Source: Gracilaria domingensis
Taxonomy: Eukaryota; Rhodophyta; Florideophyceae; Gracilariales; Gracilariaceae
Assembly: GCA_022539475.1 (NCBI GenBank)
Contig: VCMS01000299.1
Coordinates: forward strand, 40,037 to 104,036
DNA: 64,000 bases
Direction of reading: 5' to 3'
Of this stretch, positions 11,640 through 20,868 are shown piece after piece (the first letter of the stretch is position 1; each line of letters begins with the position of its first letter). The position numbers and the translations under genes were made by a program. A model generated the notes under the pieces. That model was not told the DNA's origin. It was given only the letters and a program-made list of their open reading frames with translations, and did no database searches.

Positions 11640-12095
11640 TTAGTTCTTCAATATTTGGATATCTACTCCATCTTCTCGTGTTTCTTGGAGCACATTAATG
11701 GAGCCGTTGGCCATCTCGGCTTCATAACTAGTGTCAATGGTTGGAATCTTCATGCTTTTGCAGATGGCTTTGGACAAATAACTGACGTCAGAACCGTTAT
11801 CGAACAGAGCTGTAAATTTTCTGCCATTGATGAATACATGTGCAAGGAGTAGTCCAACAGAAGGGGTTTCAAATGGTGACGCTAAGCGTGAGGTAAGAAG
11901 TTTATGTCTTCCATTGCTTGATATTTTTTCTTGGGTACGATGGTTATCTGCAGATTCAATGGGTACGAGGTTTGCTGGCTTAAACGATGGTTGTGCTTCG
12001 ATGGAGTTCAGTGGGGTGCCATGGTGGTTCAGTGAAACTGACCTGAGCTCTTCGGATGACCATGGATTCAGTTCCTCTGGGAGTTTTTTGGGCAC
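11640..12095 (-). pseudogene. Aspartic protease region of element D
   Basis: Follows gag on the same strand. It contains FTALFDNGSDVSYLSKAICK, which fits the (L/F)(F/I)D(S/T/N)G(A/S) active site of retropepsins. Family assignment is from this motif and from position. Confidence 0.75.
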
Positions 12096-12961
12096 TGTTT
12101 ATCACGTGCCATATGCCCAGGTTGTCGACAGCGGAAGCAGAGTTCCAGCTTTCGACAGTTCTCTCGTTCTTCCTTGTTTAACTTCTTCAGCTTCATATTT
12201 CCAATATACATGGGTACCGGTCCTTGAGATGATCCAGAGCCACCAGGTTGCCTGCCAAACCGCGCCTGTCTACACCTTCGGAACGAAGATTCAACTCGCT
12301 CAGCGTCTTTCATTGCGTCGGTCAAAGATTTATACTCATTGGTGCAAAGCTCTTTCCAGATATAGCTCTTCAAACCTCTAGTGTATCTGTCGATTTGCTC
12401 TTCCATACTGATGTTGGGGATCTTAAGCACAATCTTGAGAAAGTCTTCATCGAACTGTTGAACATCTTTGTACTGCTTCCACTTGCTTAGTTTGTCTCGA
12501 GCAAGTTTCTCTCTGTTGACAATAGTAAATCGTTTTTGAAGATGTTCAAAGAGTTCTTCAAGGGTTTCCAACTCCAGTCCGTAGCTTTGCTGGGCGAGAA
12601 ACCACTCATGAGCAGCTCCACTGATGTAACTAAGCGCAATCGTCAATGCTTTCTCGTCCGGGGTTCCATCAAGATAATTGCGAATATGAGTGATCGAACT
12701 GTCAATTTTTTGCTTTCCAGTAAACGTTGGGGGCTTGTTAATCTTTGGATTCGTGGAGGGGCTGTCCTTATTGGCTAGGACACTGAGTGAGGTTTCGAGA
12801 GCGGATATCCTTGTTTGTGCTTCTTGCTTCAACAAATCCATCTGAGCCCGTGTTTCTTCAAGCGAGCGAGCCATGCTTTGGATCATTTGGTCTGCACGCA
12901 CCTGCGTGGGTGTGCCTGGGTTGCCTTGAGGGGTCGTCATGGTCTGAGTTGTGCGAAACAA
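12068..12961 (-). CDS. gag of element D
   Basis: 297 residues. An N-terminal coiled coil with SMARSLEETRAQMDLLKQ is followed by the retrotransposon gag domain (AHEWFLAQQSYGLELETLEE, FEHLQKRF). Near the C-terminus is a CCHC zinc knuckle, CFRCRQPGHMARDKQC. This single frame looks whole. Length and order match chromovirus gag. Fossil element. Confidence 0.88.
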   Translation of the reverse strand: MFRTTQTMTTPQGNPGTPTQVRADQMIQSMARSLEETRAQMDLLKQEAQTRISALETSLSVLANKDSPSTNPKINKPPTFTGKQKIDSSITHIRNYLDGTPDEKALTIALSYISGAAHEWFLAQQSYGLELETLEELFEHLQKRFTIVNREKLARDKLSKWKQYKDVQQFDEDFLKIVLKIPNISMEEQIDRYTRGLKSYIWKELCTNEYKSLTDAMKDAERVESSFRRCRQARFGRQPGGSGSSQGPVPMYIGNMKLKKLNKEERENCRKLELCFRCRQPGHMARDKQCPKNSQRN

Positions 12962-13082
12962 GAAACCTTTGAAATTGGCTCAAATAATGGGGTTGCCAAA
13001 ACAAATTGTCTAATTTTTTGCAAAGTGCGAAACAAGCCTCGTGCTGCCACCTGAAGAAATTGCAATTTGCAGGTTGCAGGCA

Positions 13083-13170
13083 AGCAGTGCCACGCGTCTG
13101 ACCTAGTGGGTAGGCGGCGGGTGCGATTTCAGAGGTTCTGGGTTCGATTCCCTTCGCTTCAAGTTGCAAT
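13083..13170 (+). repeat. tRNA-like (SINE-like) segment inside element D
   Basis: GGTTCGATTCC at about 13140 is a perfect RNA polymerase III B box. About 45 bp upstream, GACCTAGTGGGTAG resembles an A box. The would-be T stem pairs only in part, so this is not a good tRNA gene. Similar TTGCAATT-GCAG words on both sides could be target duplications. A tRNA-derived short element is the likeliest reading. Confidence 0.4.
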
Positions 13171-13385
13171 TGCAGCCAGAGTGGTTCAATTAAGGTTTCT
13201 TCAGTTCAATTAAAAAGCGTCAAGCGACTCGGAAGATAGGAAGCCCTGTAAGGGGACTTCTCCCTCGACAATGCTAAGTAATACGAACGTAGCGGAAACT
13301 GGAACACAACCACAAACGGTAGCTTAAAGGGTAAAACAACCGATTCTTGGAAACTTTTGTCAACACAAGGTGTTTACGTTATAAT

Positions 13386-13679
13386 TTACTTAAAATAACG
13401 CTGTTGACGTCGGTTTTCCTTGTTGAAAGCTGCTTGGTGCTTGCGTCCACCTCGGTGATCCTCGTAGTGCTTCCAATTGTTGAATGACATAATTCCACAA
13501 TCGTAACAGCCGGGTGCTGAACGCTTGTTCTGGAGCTTGTTGCGGTGTCGGCTACCAGAAAAATGTTCGCGAAGTTTCACTCGGCTATTGAAACGGAGTT
13601 CACAGTCGTCAGACCCGGAAGTCTTCAAGCGACGTCGAAGGTTATGTATACGCTGTCGCTTGATTCGATCGGTGGCCAC
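13386..13679 (-). CDS. Zinc-finger ORF upstream of gag in element D
   Basis: 97 residues, basic. It contains CYDCGIMSFNNWKHYEDH and then RGGRKH, a CxxC...HxxxxxH finger of the U1/JAZ class that binds RNA or double-stranded RNA in known proteins. A second, less regular finger-like unit precedes it (CELRFNSRVKLREHFSG, then SRHRNK). It lies between the 5' LTR and gag of element D on the coding strand. Whether it belongs to the element or is a captured host fragment is open. Confidence 0.5.
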   Translation of the reverse strand: MATDRIKRQRIHNLRRRLKTSGSDDCELRFNSRVKLREHFSGSRHRNKLQNKRSAPGCYDCGIMSFNNWKHYEDHRGGRKHQAAFNKENRRQQRYFK

Positions 13680-13708
13680 GCGAAGGATGTGGATATTAGC
13701 CGCGTCGT

Positions 13709-14017
13709 CTATACGGAGCAGATGACGTGGAGCATCCTCGATAGCCTCGGTAACCGATCGGTTCCTTGAAATCGGTTGCTGTCAACAGGATCGGGTTGTT
13801 GACGAGCTGGTGACGTCGGTAGTGACGGTGTGTATGAAGGTGGTGTACTCGGTTCTAAGGTGGACACAGCAGCGGAAGCAGGGGTTTCGGTGGTGTTGAC
13901 AGGGGGTGGCGGCGATGGCGGCGATGACGGCGGTTCGGTGGATATGTCCGTGTTCGTATAGAACAACGGCGATGACGGAAGTACTTGGGATCGGCGTATT
14001 GAGCTCACTAGAAACAC
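13709..14017 (-). CDS. Proline/serine/threonine-rich ORF near the 5' LTR of element D
   Basis: 102 residues dominated by P, S and T (PPSSPPSPPPPVNTTETP). It lies just upstream of the zinc-finger ORF on the same strand. Low complexity, with no domain recognised. It may be leader sequence that happens to be open. Confidence 0.3.
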   Translation of the reverse strand: MFLVSSIRRSQVLPSSPLFYTNTDISTEPPSSPPSPPPPVNTTETPASAAVSTLEPSTPPSYTPSLPTSPARQQPDPVDSNRFQGTDRLPRLSRMLHVICSV

Positions 14018-14166
14018 CCAAAATTGGGTCAGAAATCAACAGTCAGTAATGAGCTGCACGTCTGTGGCTCATCCAAACCTATGGAATTTTGTATAGCAAA
14101 ATCCACTAGGGCTGGATGGTCACTCAGTTTCAAATGAGCGCAATACTTAATTACGATGGCTACCAA

Positions 14167-14710
14167 TGTTAGAACACTGGATCGGTGGTTGAGGACTCGT
14201 GTCGATGGTTGATGGTTGAGAACGTGGACGATGGTGAGTGCCGAGGAGAAGTCGGGCAGTCGACCAGGGTTTATATGGAGAATCGGACCTTCGAAAATAA
14301 GGTCGCTAACGCAGATTTCTAGAATATCCCTTAAACTAATGTTTCTATGAGTACTGGCCCTTGCGTCGGAACTAGTGTAGAAACTGTGCGTAGAAATCGA
14401 CTGTGGAGTCTTCTAGACGCTTCTAGAAGTTCCTGAAACGTGTCCATTTGTAGAAGTTCCAGCCAGGCGCCGAGACTATGAAGTCAGTCATGACGTTCAC
14501 TGACGAGGCAGACATCACACGTGACATGTCTTGGTAACATTATGACAACTAATGTCAAACAAAGACTCTGAGGATCATTAGGGTATCAAATCGGATCGCT
14601 AGATCACATGGAGTTCAAAGAACGCATTAAGACATTGAATAACTAAATAGAAGCATAGCAATATAACAAAATCAAATAAAAACATGACCAGAATTAACGA
14701 AATCCTAACA
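14167..14710 (-). repeat. 5' LTR of element D
   Basis: 544 bp. It differs from the left LTR by about eight substitutions and a tandem 7-bp gain. In element sense it is followed by TTGGTAGCCATCG, a likely primer-binding site that differs from the one used by elements A, B and C. Confidence 0.92.
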
Positions 14711-14713
14711 GAG

Positions 14714-14832
14714 TGTGAATCTTGTAGTCAGCAACGGGCGAACCGTACAACTGTTAGGTAGTTTGTGCTACAGTTTGGGAACGGTAACTTTGCAGAAAGG
14801 CAAAGTCACAAGAAAAACTGCACGCGCCCACA
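14714..14832 (+). repeat. 3' LTR of element E (right part)
   Basis: Matches 2452-2570 at about 90% and ends CCCACA. Its first two bases are counted within the GAGTG duplication made by element D. The next bases, CTAGT, lead directly into the left LTR of element F. Confidence 0.7.
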
Positions 14833-14882
14833 CTAGTTGTGAGTAACGACAGGGATAGGACCAAAAGGAAAAATCTTTCTCT

Positions 14883-15095
14883 TTATTTCTGGTTCTGACG
14901 GCGGTCATTAAGAACGATTTCTAATAACATAGCCCGAACGCTAACCAGGTCACAGGGCTCATCCTTGTTCACGAGAATTTGAATTGCATTTGCCGACACG
15001 AGTAGTCCGTCCCAAACACCGTCATCCCACTTATCAGCAGCCGTAAGGCCAAATGAAGGACACACGGGATCATCGATAAGCAGCTTCGGATTCAT
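14883..15095 (-). CDS. Small conserved ORF inside the left F LTR
   Basis: 70 residues. The segment VCPSF...GVWDGLLVSANAIQILVNK has a counterpart at 29546-29941 in the right F LTR (VCPTF...GFWDGLLLCVDAIQSIV). It runs against the direction of F. Function unknown. It may be an antisense gene of F or LTR sequence that happens to be open. Confidence 0.4.
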   Translation of the reverse strand: MNPKLLIDDPVCPSFGLTAADKWDDGVWDGLLVSANAIQILVNKDEPCDLVSVRAMLLEIVLNDRRQNQK

Positions 15096-15619
15096 TACGG
15101 AAGAAAGACGTGAAGCTAGCGCAGGACAAATGAGAAAAATGGCGGTTATGCTGCATTTTTTATATGTCTACTCTTTGTACATGGAATAAGGTTCACAGGA
15201 GTCACTGTAGTATGCATTGTCGGCGCATATGCAGGATGTCCTGGCGTGCGTGTATGCGTCAGCATGTACAGGTGGCTACACACTGTAGAGCACAGCGATG
15301 TTTAATACACCTGGAACGCTCGAGCGCAACTCCACGTGTAATAAATGAGCGAATGTGCCCTAGCTGTGCTCAGAAGGCGTCTACTATGCTACAAATAGGA
15401 GTGCTACTGCATCTAGTTAGTAACTATAGTGCGTTATTACATTTCTAGTCCCTTGTAGAGGGTTCGGAACTCTATATTAAGGGTCTCAAAGACCCCTGAT
15501 GGTGTCTCGACCCACCACAACCTTGAGTTCAACATTTATTAATCTACCTCAACATTCCCCAGCTATATTGCGCAGTGCATCCAAGTAAGTGATTACTACG
15601 CATGGGCAATTGTGCCTCA

Positions 15620-16107
15620 TGTGGTGCAAACCCAAAGCCGAGAAAGACGCACAAGACGTCCGAGATCCTGCTCCCTGAGGGGATGGAAGCTCGGCGGAAC
15701 AGCCCCTGTTGCCACCAAGGACCTGGGTGTAAAGCCAGTAGTAAGCAGAGGTAGAACGTACAAGGTGAGATAGAGGAGTCGGGAGCGTGAGGAAAACCCA
15801 GAAATACGGGGTGAGATAGCGAAGGAAACGCAGGGGAATGGGCAAGGGACTCCGAGGGGAGGCGCAGACCGTCTGGGTGTGCTACAGTTAACTAATTAAA
15901 TCTACGAGTTTCCACTCACTGGAGTCACCGATAAACACTCACACGTGTCCGGACCCCCTGCTCGGGTGCACGGTAGCAACTCATCTACCTAATAACGGTC
16001 CTACCCTAGAGGGGTGCATCTCTGAATACCTGCTGCCACGTGCACTGGCGCATTACTCTATGTGCAGAGTATAACTACAAGTACACCTGAAATAGGTTTG
16101 CTCTACA
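15620..16107 (-). mobile_element. Solo LTR G (Gypsy-type)
   Basis: 488 bp beginning TGTGGTGCAAACCC and ending TTGCTCTACA, the same end style as the A and B LTRs but otherwise a different sequence. Exact target duplication CCTCA at 15615-15619 and 16108-16112. It sits in the left LTR of F; when it is left out, the F sequence reads on in register with the second F copy. Strand inferred by analogy with A and B. Confidence 0.88.
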
Positions 16108-16415
16108 CCTCACTAACACTGTTTATGTTTCCGCCTGTTGTGCGAGCACTGCTCTTCTCGTCGCAAACCTTGCACGGGTAGGAAAACACTAGGCGTGGAC
16201 GGGAATCGGGTAGCGTGTACCAAAGGTACCTTTGTTGTCAGTGAGCCCCACCGGAGCTTCGGCTCGGATAACGCTATCGGTCGGAAGACCTGGTGCTCCA
16301 CAAACAATTTTGTGGAGCGGTAAGAGCCCGTCGGGTTTTCAGCAGAGCGCTGAGTAACTTCTTCTGCCAACGGCCAGCTTGGGGTACAAAGTGAAGACTT
16401 ATTTTCAGTCCGTGA

Positions 16416-17394
16416 TGTAGTGCAAATCCCACTTGGGAGAAATAACACTCAAGCTGCTCGAATCCTTGCTCCCTTGGGAGGTAGACTCAGCAGAAGAGCC
16501 CTCCGTATACGGATAGCGTGGGTGTAAAACCGCGTGTACTTGGGAAATACCACGGAGGTGACGGCGGGAATCGCCAAGAGGAGATCTGTAAGCAAACGTC
16601 CGAGAGTCGGAGATCTCTGATCGGAGGCGAAAATGGAGGAACCCAGGTCGATGGGGTGCCTCGAAAAAGAGGGAAAAGATAGGGAAAAGGATGGGAAAAA
16701 GGGGAAAGGAAAGAAAAGAAAAAGGGACAAACCCGAGGGCGGGGTCGTGCGACAAGCGGCAACAGACCCGTACCGAGGGTGACGATGTGTATTGAGCCCA
16801 CGTGGCAGACCTCTATACAGAGTCGATACAATATCTGAACACCAGAGTAGCAGACACCTGCAAATAAATTTGCGAACACAGTCCGAAGACAAACGTAGTG
16901 TTAGATCACGGTACCTGAGTGATCCCTTGGGGATGAAATAAGCGAAGCCTTACGCGGTGACCCTCCTCGCGGAGTTGTGCACTACGCGCAGGCGCTCAAG
17001 TCAGAGCCGCAGACAAGGTTGAGTTTACTTTGTGGTGGTGACGGCGAGGTCGCCATCACCTAAGTAGGTTTTCACAAATTAATCTAAATAATTAAACTAA
17101 ATAGCGCCAAATACGGCAGAGCCACACACGTGTTGCACTTGTGCAGACCCGCCTTAGCGGCCCCTAATTCTAAAAACCAATCCAATTTTCTCTGTAACAG
17201 AGCCAATCCATACACGCGTACACGCGATCCACTGCCACAACCAGCTACCAATCCATCAACCCCATCGGGTGCCACCATGCCATATGGTGTCAGAATGGCA
17301 CTTAAAATCATAAACTTGCTGTAGAGGCGACTCGGAGAGCCGAGGTGTTATGAGACGGAACACGTCACAAACGCGAAATCGCGATTGCTCTACA
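16416..17394 (-). repeat. 3' LTR of element A
   Basis: 979 bp, TGTAG...TCTACA. The plus-strand gene of A starts 77 bp beyond its inner edge, pointing away from it. Confidence 0.95.
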
Positions 17395-17470
17395 CATCCC
17401 CCTCCTTACGTCGAGTAGCACCGTGTGGGCGACATCACCACCTCGTTCGCGAGAAAATATAAGCTCAGGC

Positions 17471-19330
17471 ATGAGTGACCCTGACATCCCGATACCAAGA
17501 AAACAAACGCTCAACAGCGATACACTCTCAAGTGAACACACGCCTCCTGCGAACTTCGACATTCCGGAGGACCAAGCAACGCGAGAGGTCAGTCCTTCGA
17601 TGAATACGAATTCCAACGACAGCGCTTTCCCTTCCTCAGGGGGCCTTAGCCAATCTGGTGCTCCCTCCGCTGCAGGACCTTCCTCTGCAGGACCAGGATA
17701 CTTCGGAGGTTTCGCCACGGCCTCGCTGCAGCACGGGAGCCAACAGCCGGCTACGTCAGCTATGAACGTCGCCGCGGTATCGGCTTGGAACTCCTCTAGA
17801 GCTATGCCCGTTACGCCGCACGCGTCGGGATGGATCACAGGCGAATCGCTCCTCGTGCGAGACCCGCGACGAGACGGCGGTTGGGCGTATTCCAGAGCTC
17901 CCTGGTTCCACCCTCAAGCGGTGAAGGATGAAGACCTCATCGATTCCTACACGGAAGACGACACACTGCCAGGCGGTTTGTCACGAGATATGGTGACCTT
18001 TTGGGATTGGAGAACCCGCATTGCGGTGGCACCACATCCCCTCGACAGGAAAAGAACCCGCAGACGGTACGAGAGGCTTGACGAAGCTCTCGCAGGTATG
18101 GCGCGTATTTCGTACTTCCGAATGAACCGTGCTCACAACCCACCAGAAATGGTACCGCCCGAGTACGGGTTCGACCTTTCCCGTTACCGAACGTACGGTG
18201 AAATCAACTACGGAGCAAATCTAGCTGCCTTCGATCCCACGAAGATTGACCCGAATGCTCCAATGGATCCGGATATGTTGCTCTTCAATCGACCGATTCT
18301 GCGAGCAGAGTTCCGCTTCATGCGACGCCCTTCTGGCGAGGGGACCTTCAGCGACCGTGTCCGAAGTGAAAGGAAGTGGCGATTTCGGTTCCGGTTCTTC
18401 GTACCTTACACGAATTCCGAAGTCGAACATCTGCAAAATGACGCACTACCGGGTCGTTTCGTCCCAATTCCTCTGTGGTGGAGCAACCTTGAGGTTCCAC
18501 GCGGTGGTTTCGCGGAGTGTTCTCCCTGTATTGCCTACGTTGGCTCCAGCATGATTGCAAATCCGAACTCCGGTTACTGGGCTCTGATGATGTGCGAATG
18601 GGCTGCCCGCGTTGCCGCGTTCACCCTCTGAGAAGTCTACGACCAGTGCCGTATTTGGTGCCTTCCCCCGAAGTTGAGGCAGCTCATCCGACAAATGGAT
18701 TTACACACCGCTCTCGGTTCCTCCACAAACGTGGATGAATTGCTGTACCTACTCGACGTCATCGATGATATCGATTGGAGCAGAGTACCGCGCGAGAACG
18801 TTCCACCGGGTCAGCGTACGCGCTTCGATAACTCGCCAGTTAGACGATATCCAGGGGCGGGAGACTTCGTATACTTCAACCCTTGGGAGGGGACCGTGAC
18901 CGAATTCGCGGAAGCACGCGCCTTGAAGCAAGTGCCTCGTGTCGTGCCGAGTGATCACCCTGTCGGGTTCATGTTCTCAGACAGTTACTATGCCTGAGAC
19001 AGCGGGGACGATCCGATGGTGGATAGCGAACCAGTGAATCCTGGAGAGGGGATGCAACCGACGCCGGTGAGTAACTTGCAGGTTATCCCAACGACGGGAG
19101 CAAGCGGGGGTAGCGCTCCTCCTGGTTGGAACATCACGCCGACTGGGGCGGTTGATCCGCAGGCTGCTGCGTTGCGAAACCAGCTCAGCCAGATGGGCGT
19201 CCCGATTCCACCGGGGATGACGGATATCGGCCAGATGCTGGCGTTAGCTGCGCAGAGCTACCCTTCGCTTTCCCTGAACCAGGGTGGTCCCACCAATCCG
19301 GGAGGTGCCGGCCCATCGACGTGGATGTAA
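17471..19330 (+). pseudogene. Antisense accessory gene of chromovirus A (unknown family)
   Basis: Open plus-strand protein-coding stretches opposite in direction to gag-pol, occupying the space between the 3' LTR and the chromodomain. The first ATG in frame is at 17471. The protein starts with a disordered S/P/T-rich part. A folded-looking part follows, with SYTEDDTLPGGLSRDMVTFW, then RYRTYGEINYG, then CIAYVGSSMI, then VIDDIDWSRVP...AGDFVYFNPWE. The same blocks occur in the same order in element B at 51672-53273. I recognise no family. It has no clear membrane span and no zinc finger. The fossil copy is broken by a small number of breaks. Confidence 0.7.
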
Positions 19331-19688
19331 GAACCCCACGGTGGGAGCAATGAACTCTCGTGATCCCTATTGCTAGGCAAATAGTACATATCATCATAGA
19401 ACCATACTTGTGGTAAAACTTAATTGCAGTGTTAGACCTTCTTTCTTCTTCTTCAACTTCCTGAAACCATCGTTATCGATTCTTCTTGCTTCATACTTCA
19501 CGATTCCGTTTACTTCATACTTCATGAACTTCTGTTACTTCATTACCGTTAATTCGATTTCTCCGATAATTCGGAATTTGCTTCTCCTTCATCCCCAAGA
19601 TTCTCTCGAACCCACGAGTAATACTTCTCTACCACGAGACTTTTCAGAAGGGCGGACAATATCGAGGACGAATAAGCTCGGTCGCGAG

Positions 19689-19922
19689 TTACCCCACCTG
19701 GGCACAGTCCAGATATGGAGAAAGAGCTGTACGCGAACGCCGGTGATAGGCGATTACCTTTGAGCGAGGTAAATGCTCAATTGGTTCGTACGTGTTCTCT
19801 TCTGGAGGGTATCTGTACCAGCGGATTTGGTAACGGAACCTCCTACCGGGAATTGCGACATGCCGCACAATTCGATCCACGACGTACTCCTGCGAGTGAA
19901 CATCTACTTCCGGATTAACCAT
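19689..19922 (-). pseudogene. Chromodomain of element A
   Basis: Translation shows EYVVDRIVRHVAIPGRR, then FRYQIRWYRYPPEENTYEPI, a chromodomain with Y, IRWYRY and TYEP positions. It lies at the 3' end of pol, downstream of the integrase tail, and has a counterpart in element B at 53957-54148. Confidence 0.82.
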
Positions 19923-19924
19923 GG

Positions 19925-20860
19925 CTCACCTCAGTAACTGAGAACACCTCAAGACGTTGAGCGGCTCACTCCCAGAGCGTAGAACAACTCCGCAGTGGAG
20001 GCTTCCGCAACGGCTTAGCGCTCTGTGGGACACGCGAGCTTCGCGAACATCCGTCTTGATGGCGGTACAGTAGCTCCATTTGGGTATTCCCAAACTTCGT
20101 ATAACGAATTGCAACGGACAGTTCCCAAGCTCCTGAGTTCAACGGTGTTCCGTTCGTGAAAAACGCCCTACAAACCGACGAACGGTGATAACGACGATAA
20201 AGCGGTATACTCTGCTTCACGAGGTTGACCGTTCTCGGAGCTTACCCACTTCAGCACCCGATACGTATGGAGGCGATTCACCCGGCCACGGAGATGGTGC
20301 ACTTGAAAGCTATTGGTGCAGCGAAACGCCACGTGGGCGGTTGGATTGTTACGGCGGTTGTCCGTGCACACGGAGTGCAACACACTATCATTGGCCGTGC
20401 ACTCCGCCACGTGTGCTTCTGCAAGCGTTCCCGATTGGGCGGGCGAAGGTTCCAAGTGTCCATGTGCCATGCCATCCGTTTGCGCCGGAGTCCACGCGCC
20501 GTGGCAAGCCAAAAAATTGGCAATTAAATTGCGCGGGCCGTTGCAGGCGATGCGCGTGCCACGCGAGGACACCGTGAGAGGTTGGCAACTCAAAAAAGTG
20601 AGATTTCTCAGAGTGTCGCACACTGCACAGCGCCGGTATCGGCCATTCGTTCGTGAACGCGTCATAAAATCTCGATGCCGAGAGTCCACGTCACAACCGT
20701 GCATGCGCGCAGCGCGCGTTACTATAGCACAGCTGGACAGTACCGTGGCGCACCTGTGGTGCATATCAGACAGGCGCACAGTGTCAACGGTCTCTTCACG
20801 ACGTGGATCACTTCAAATGCGTAAGACGTAAAGTACCCAAGGGGTAATCATCATCCATGG
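19925..20860. other. Extra segment between integrase tail and chromodomain of A
   Basis: About 0.9 kb present in A but not at the equivalent place in B, where the two parts lie about 200 bp apart. CCATGG stands at both edges (19919-19924 and 20855-20860), which may be a target duplication of a small inserted element. Overlapping open frames on both strands show no domain. Confidence 0.35.
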
Positions 20861-20868
20861 TATGCATG

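Larger units (their letters stand above)
8418..14710 (-). mobile_element. Chromodomain Gypsy element D (young fossil)
   Basis: LTRs at 8418-8954 and 14167-14710 begin TGTTAG and end CTAACA-type. They agree at about 98.5% (eight substitutions and one 7-bp indel by eye). An exact 5-bp duplication GAGTG flanks the element (8413-8417 and 14711-14715). It lies in the 3' LTR of Copia element E. Genes run on the minus strand: gag, protease, RT, RNase H, chromodomain. A G-rich polypurine tract abuts the left LTR. Two extra open stretches precede gag and one follows the chromodomain. It is broken, by a handful of breaks, despite its young LTRs. Confidence 0.92.
2452..14832 (+). mobile_element. Copia-type LTR retrotransposon E (fossil, hosts element D)
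   Basis: Order on the plus strand is LTR, gag, zinc knuckle, integrase, reverse transcriptase and RNase H. Integrase before reverse transcriptase is the Copia order. A purine tract just before 8416 abuts the 3' LTR, which is split by the insertion of Gypsy element D (8418-14710). A block of repeat H lies inside the element, and the pol parts are separated by non-coding DNA. The two short LTRs (about 119 bp) agree at roughly 90%, so it is older than D. It is broken, with several breaks. The algal Copia group (CoDi/GalEa/PyRE-like) is a plausible home, from general knowledge only. Confidence 0.8.

Noticed and set aside
13083-13170. Functional tRNA gene
   Set aside because: B box is perfect but acceptor and T stems do not pair well.
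20168-20779. 203-residue minus-strand frame in element A
   Set aside because: No counterpart in B and no domain; the words GQPREAEYTAL recall a Copia RNase H end but the rest does not support it.
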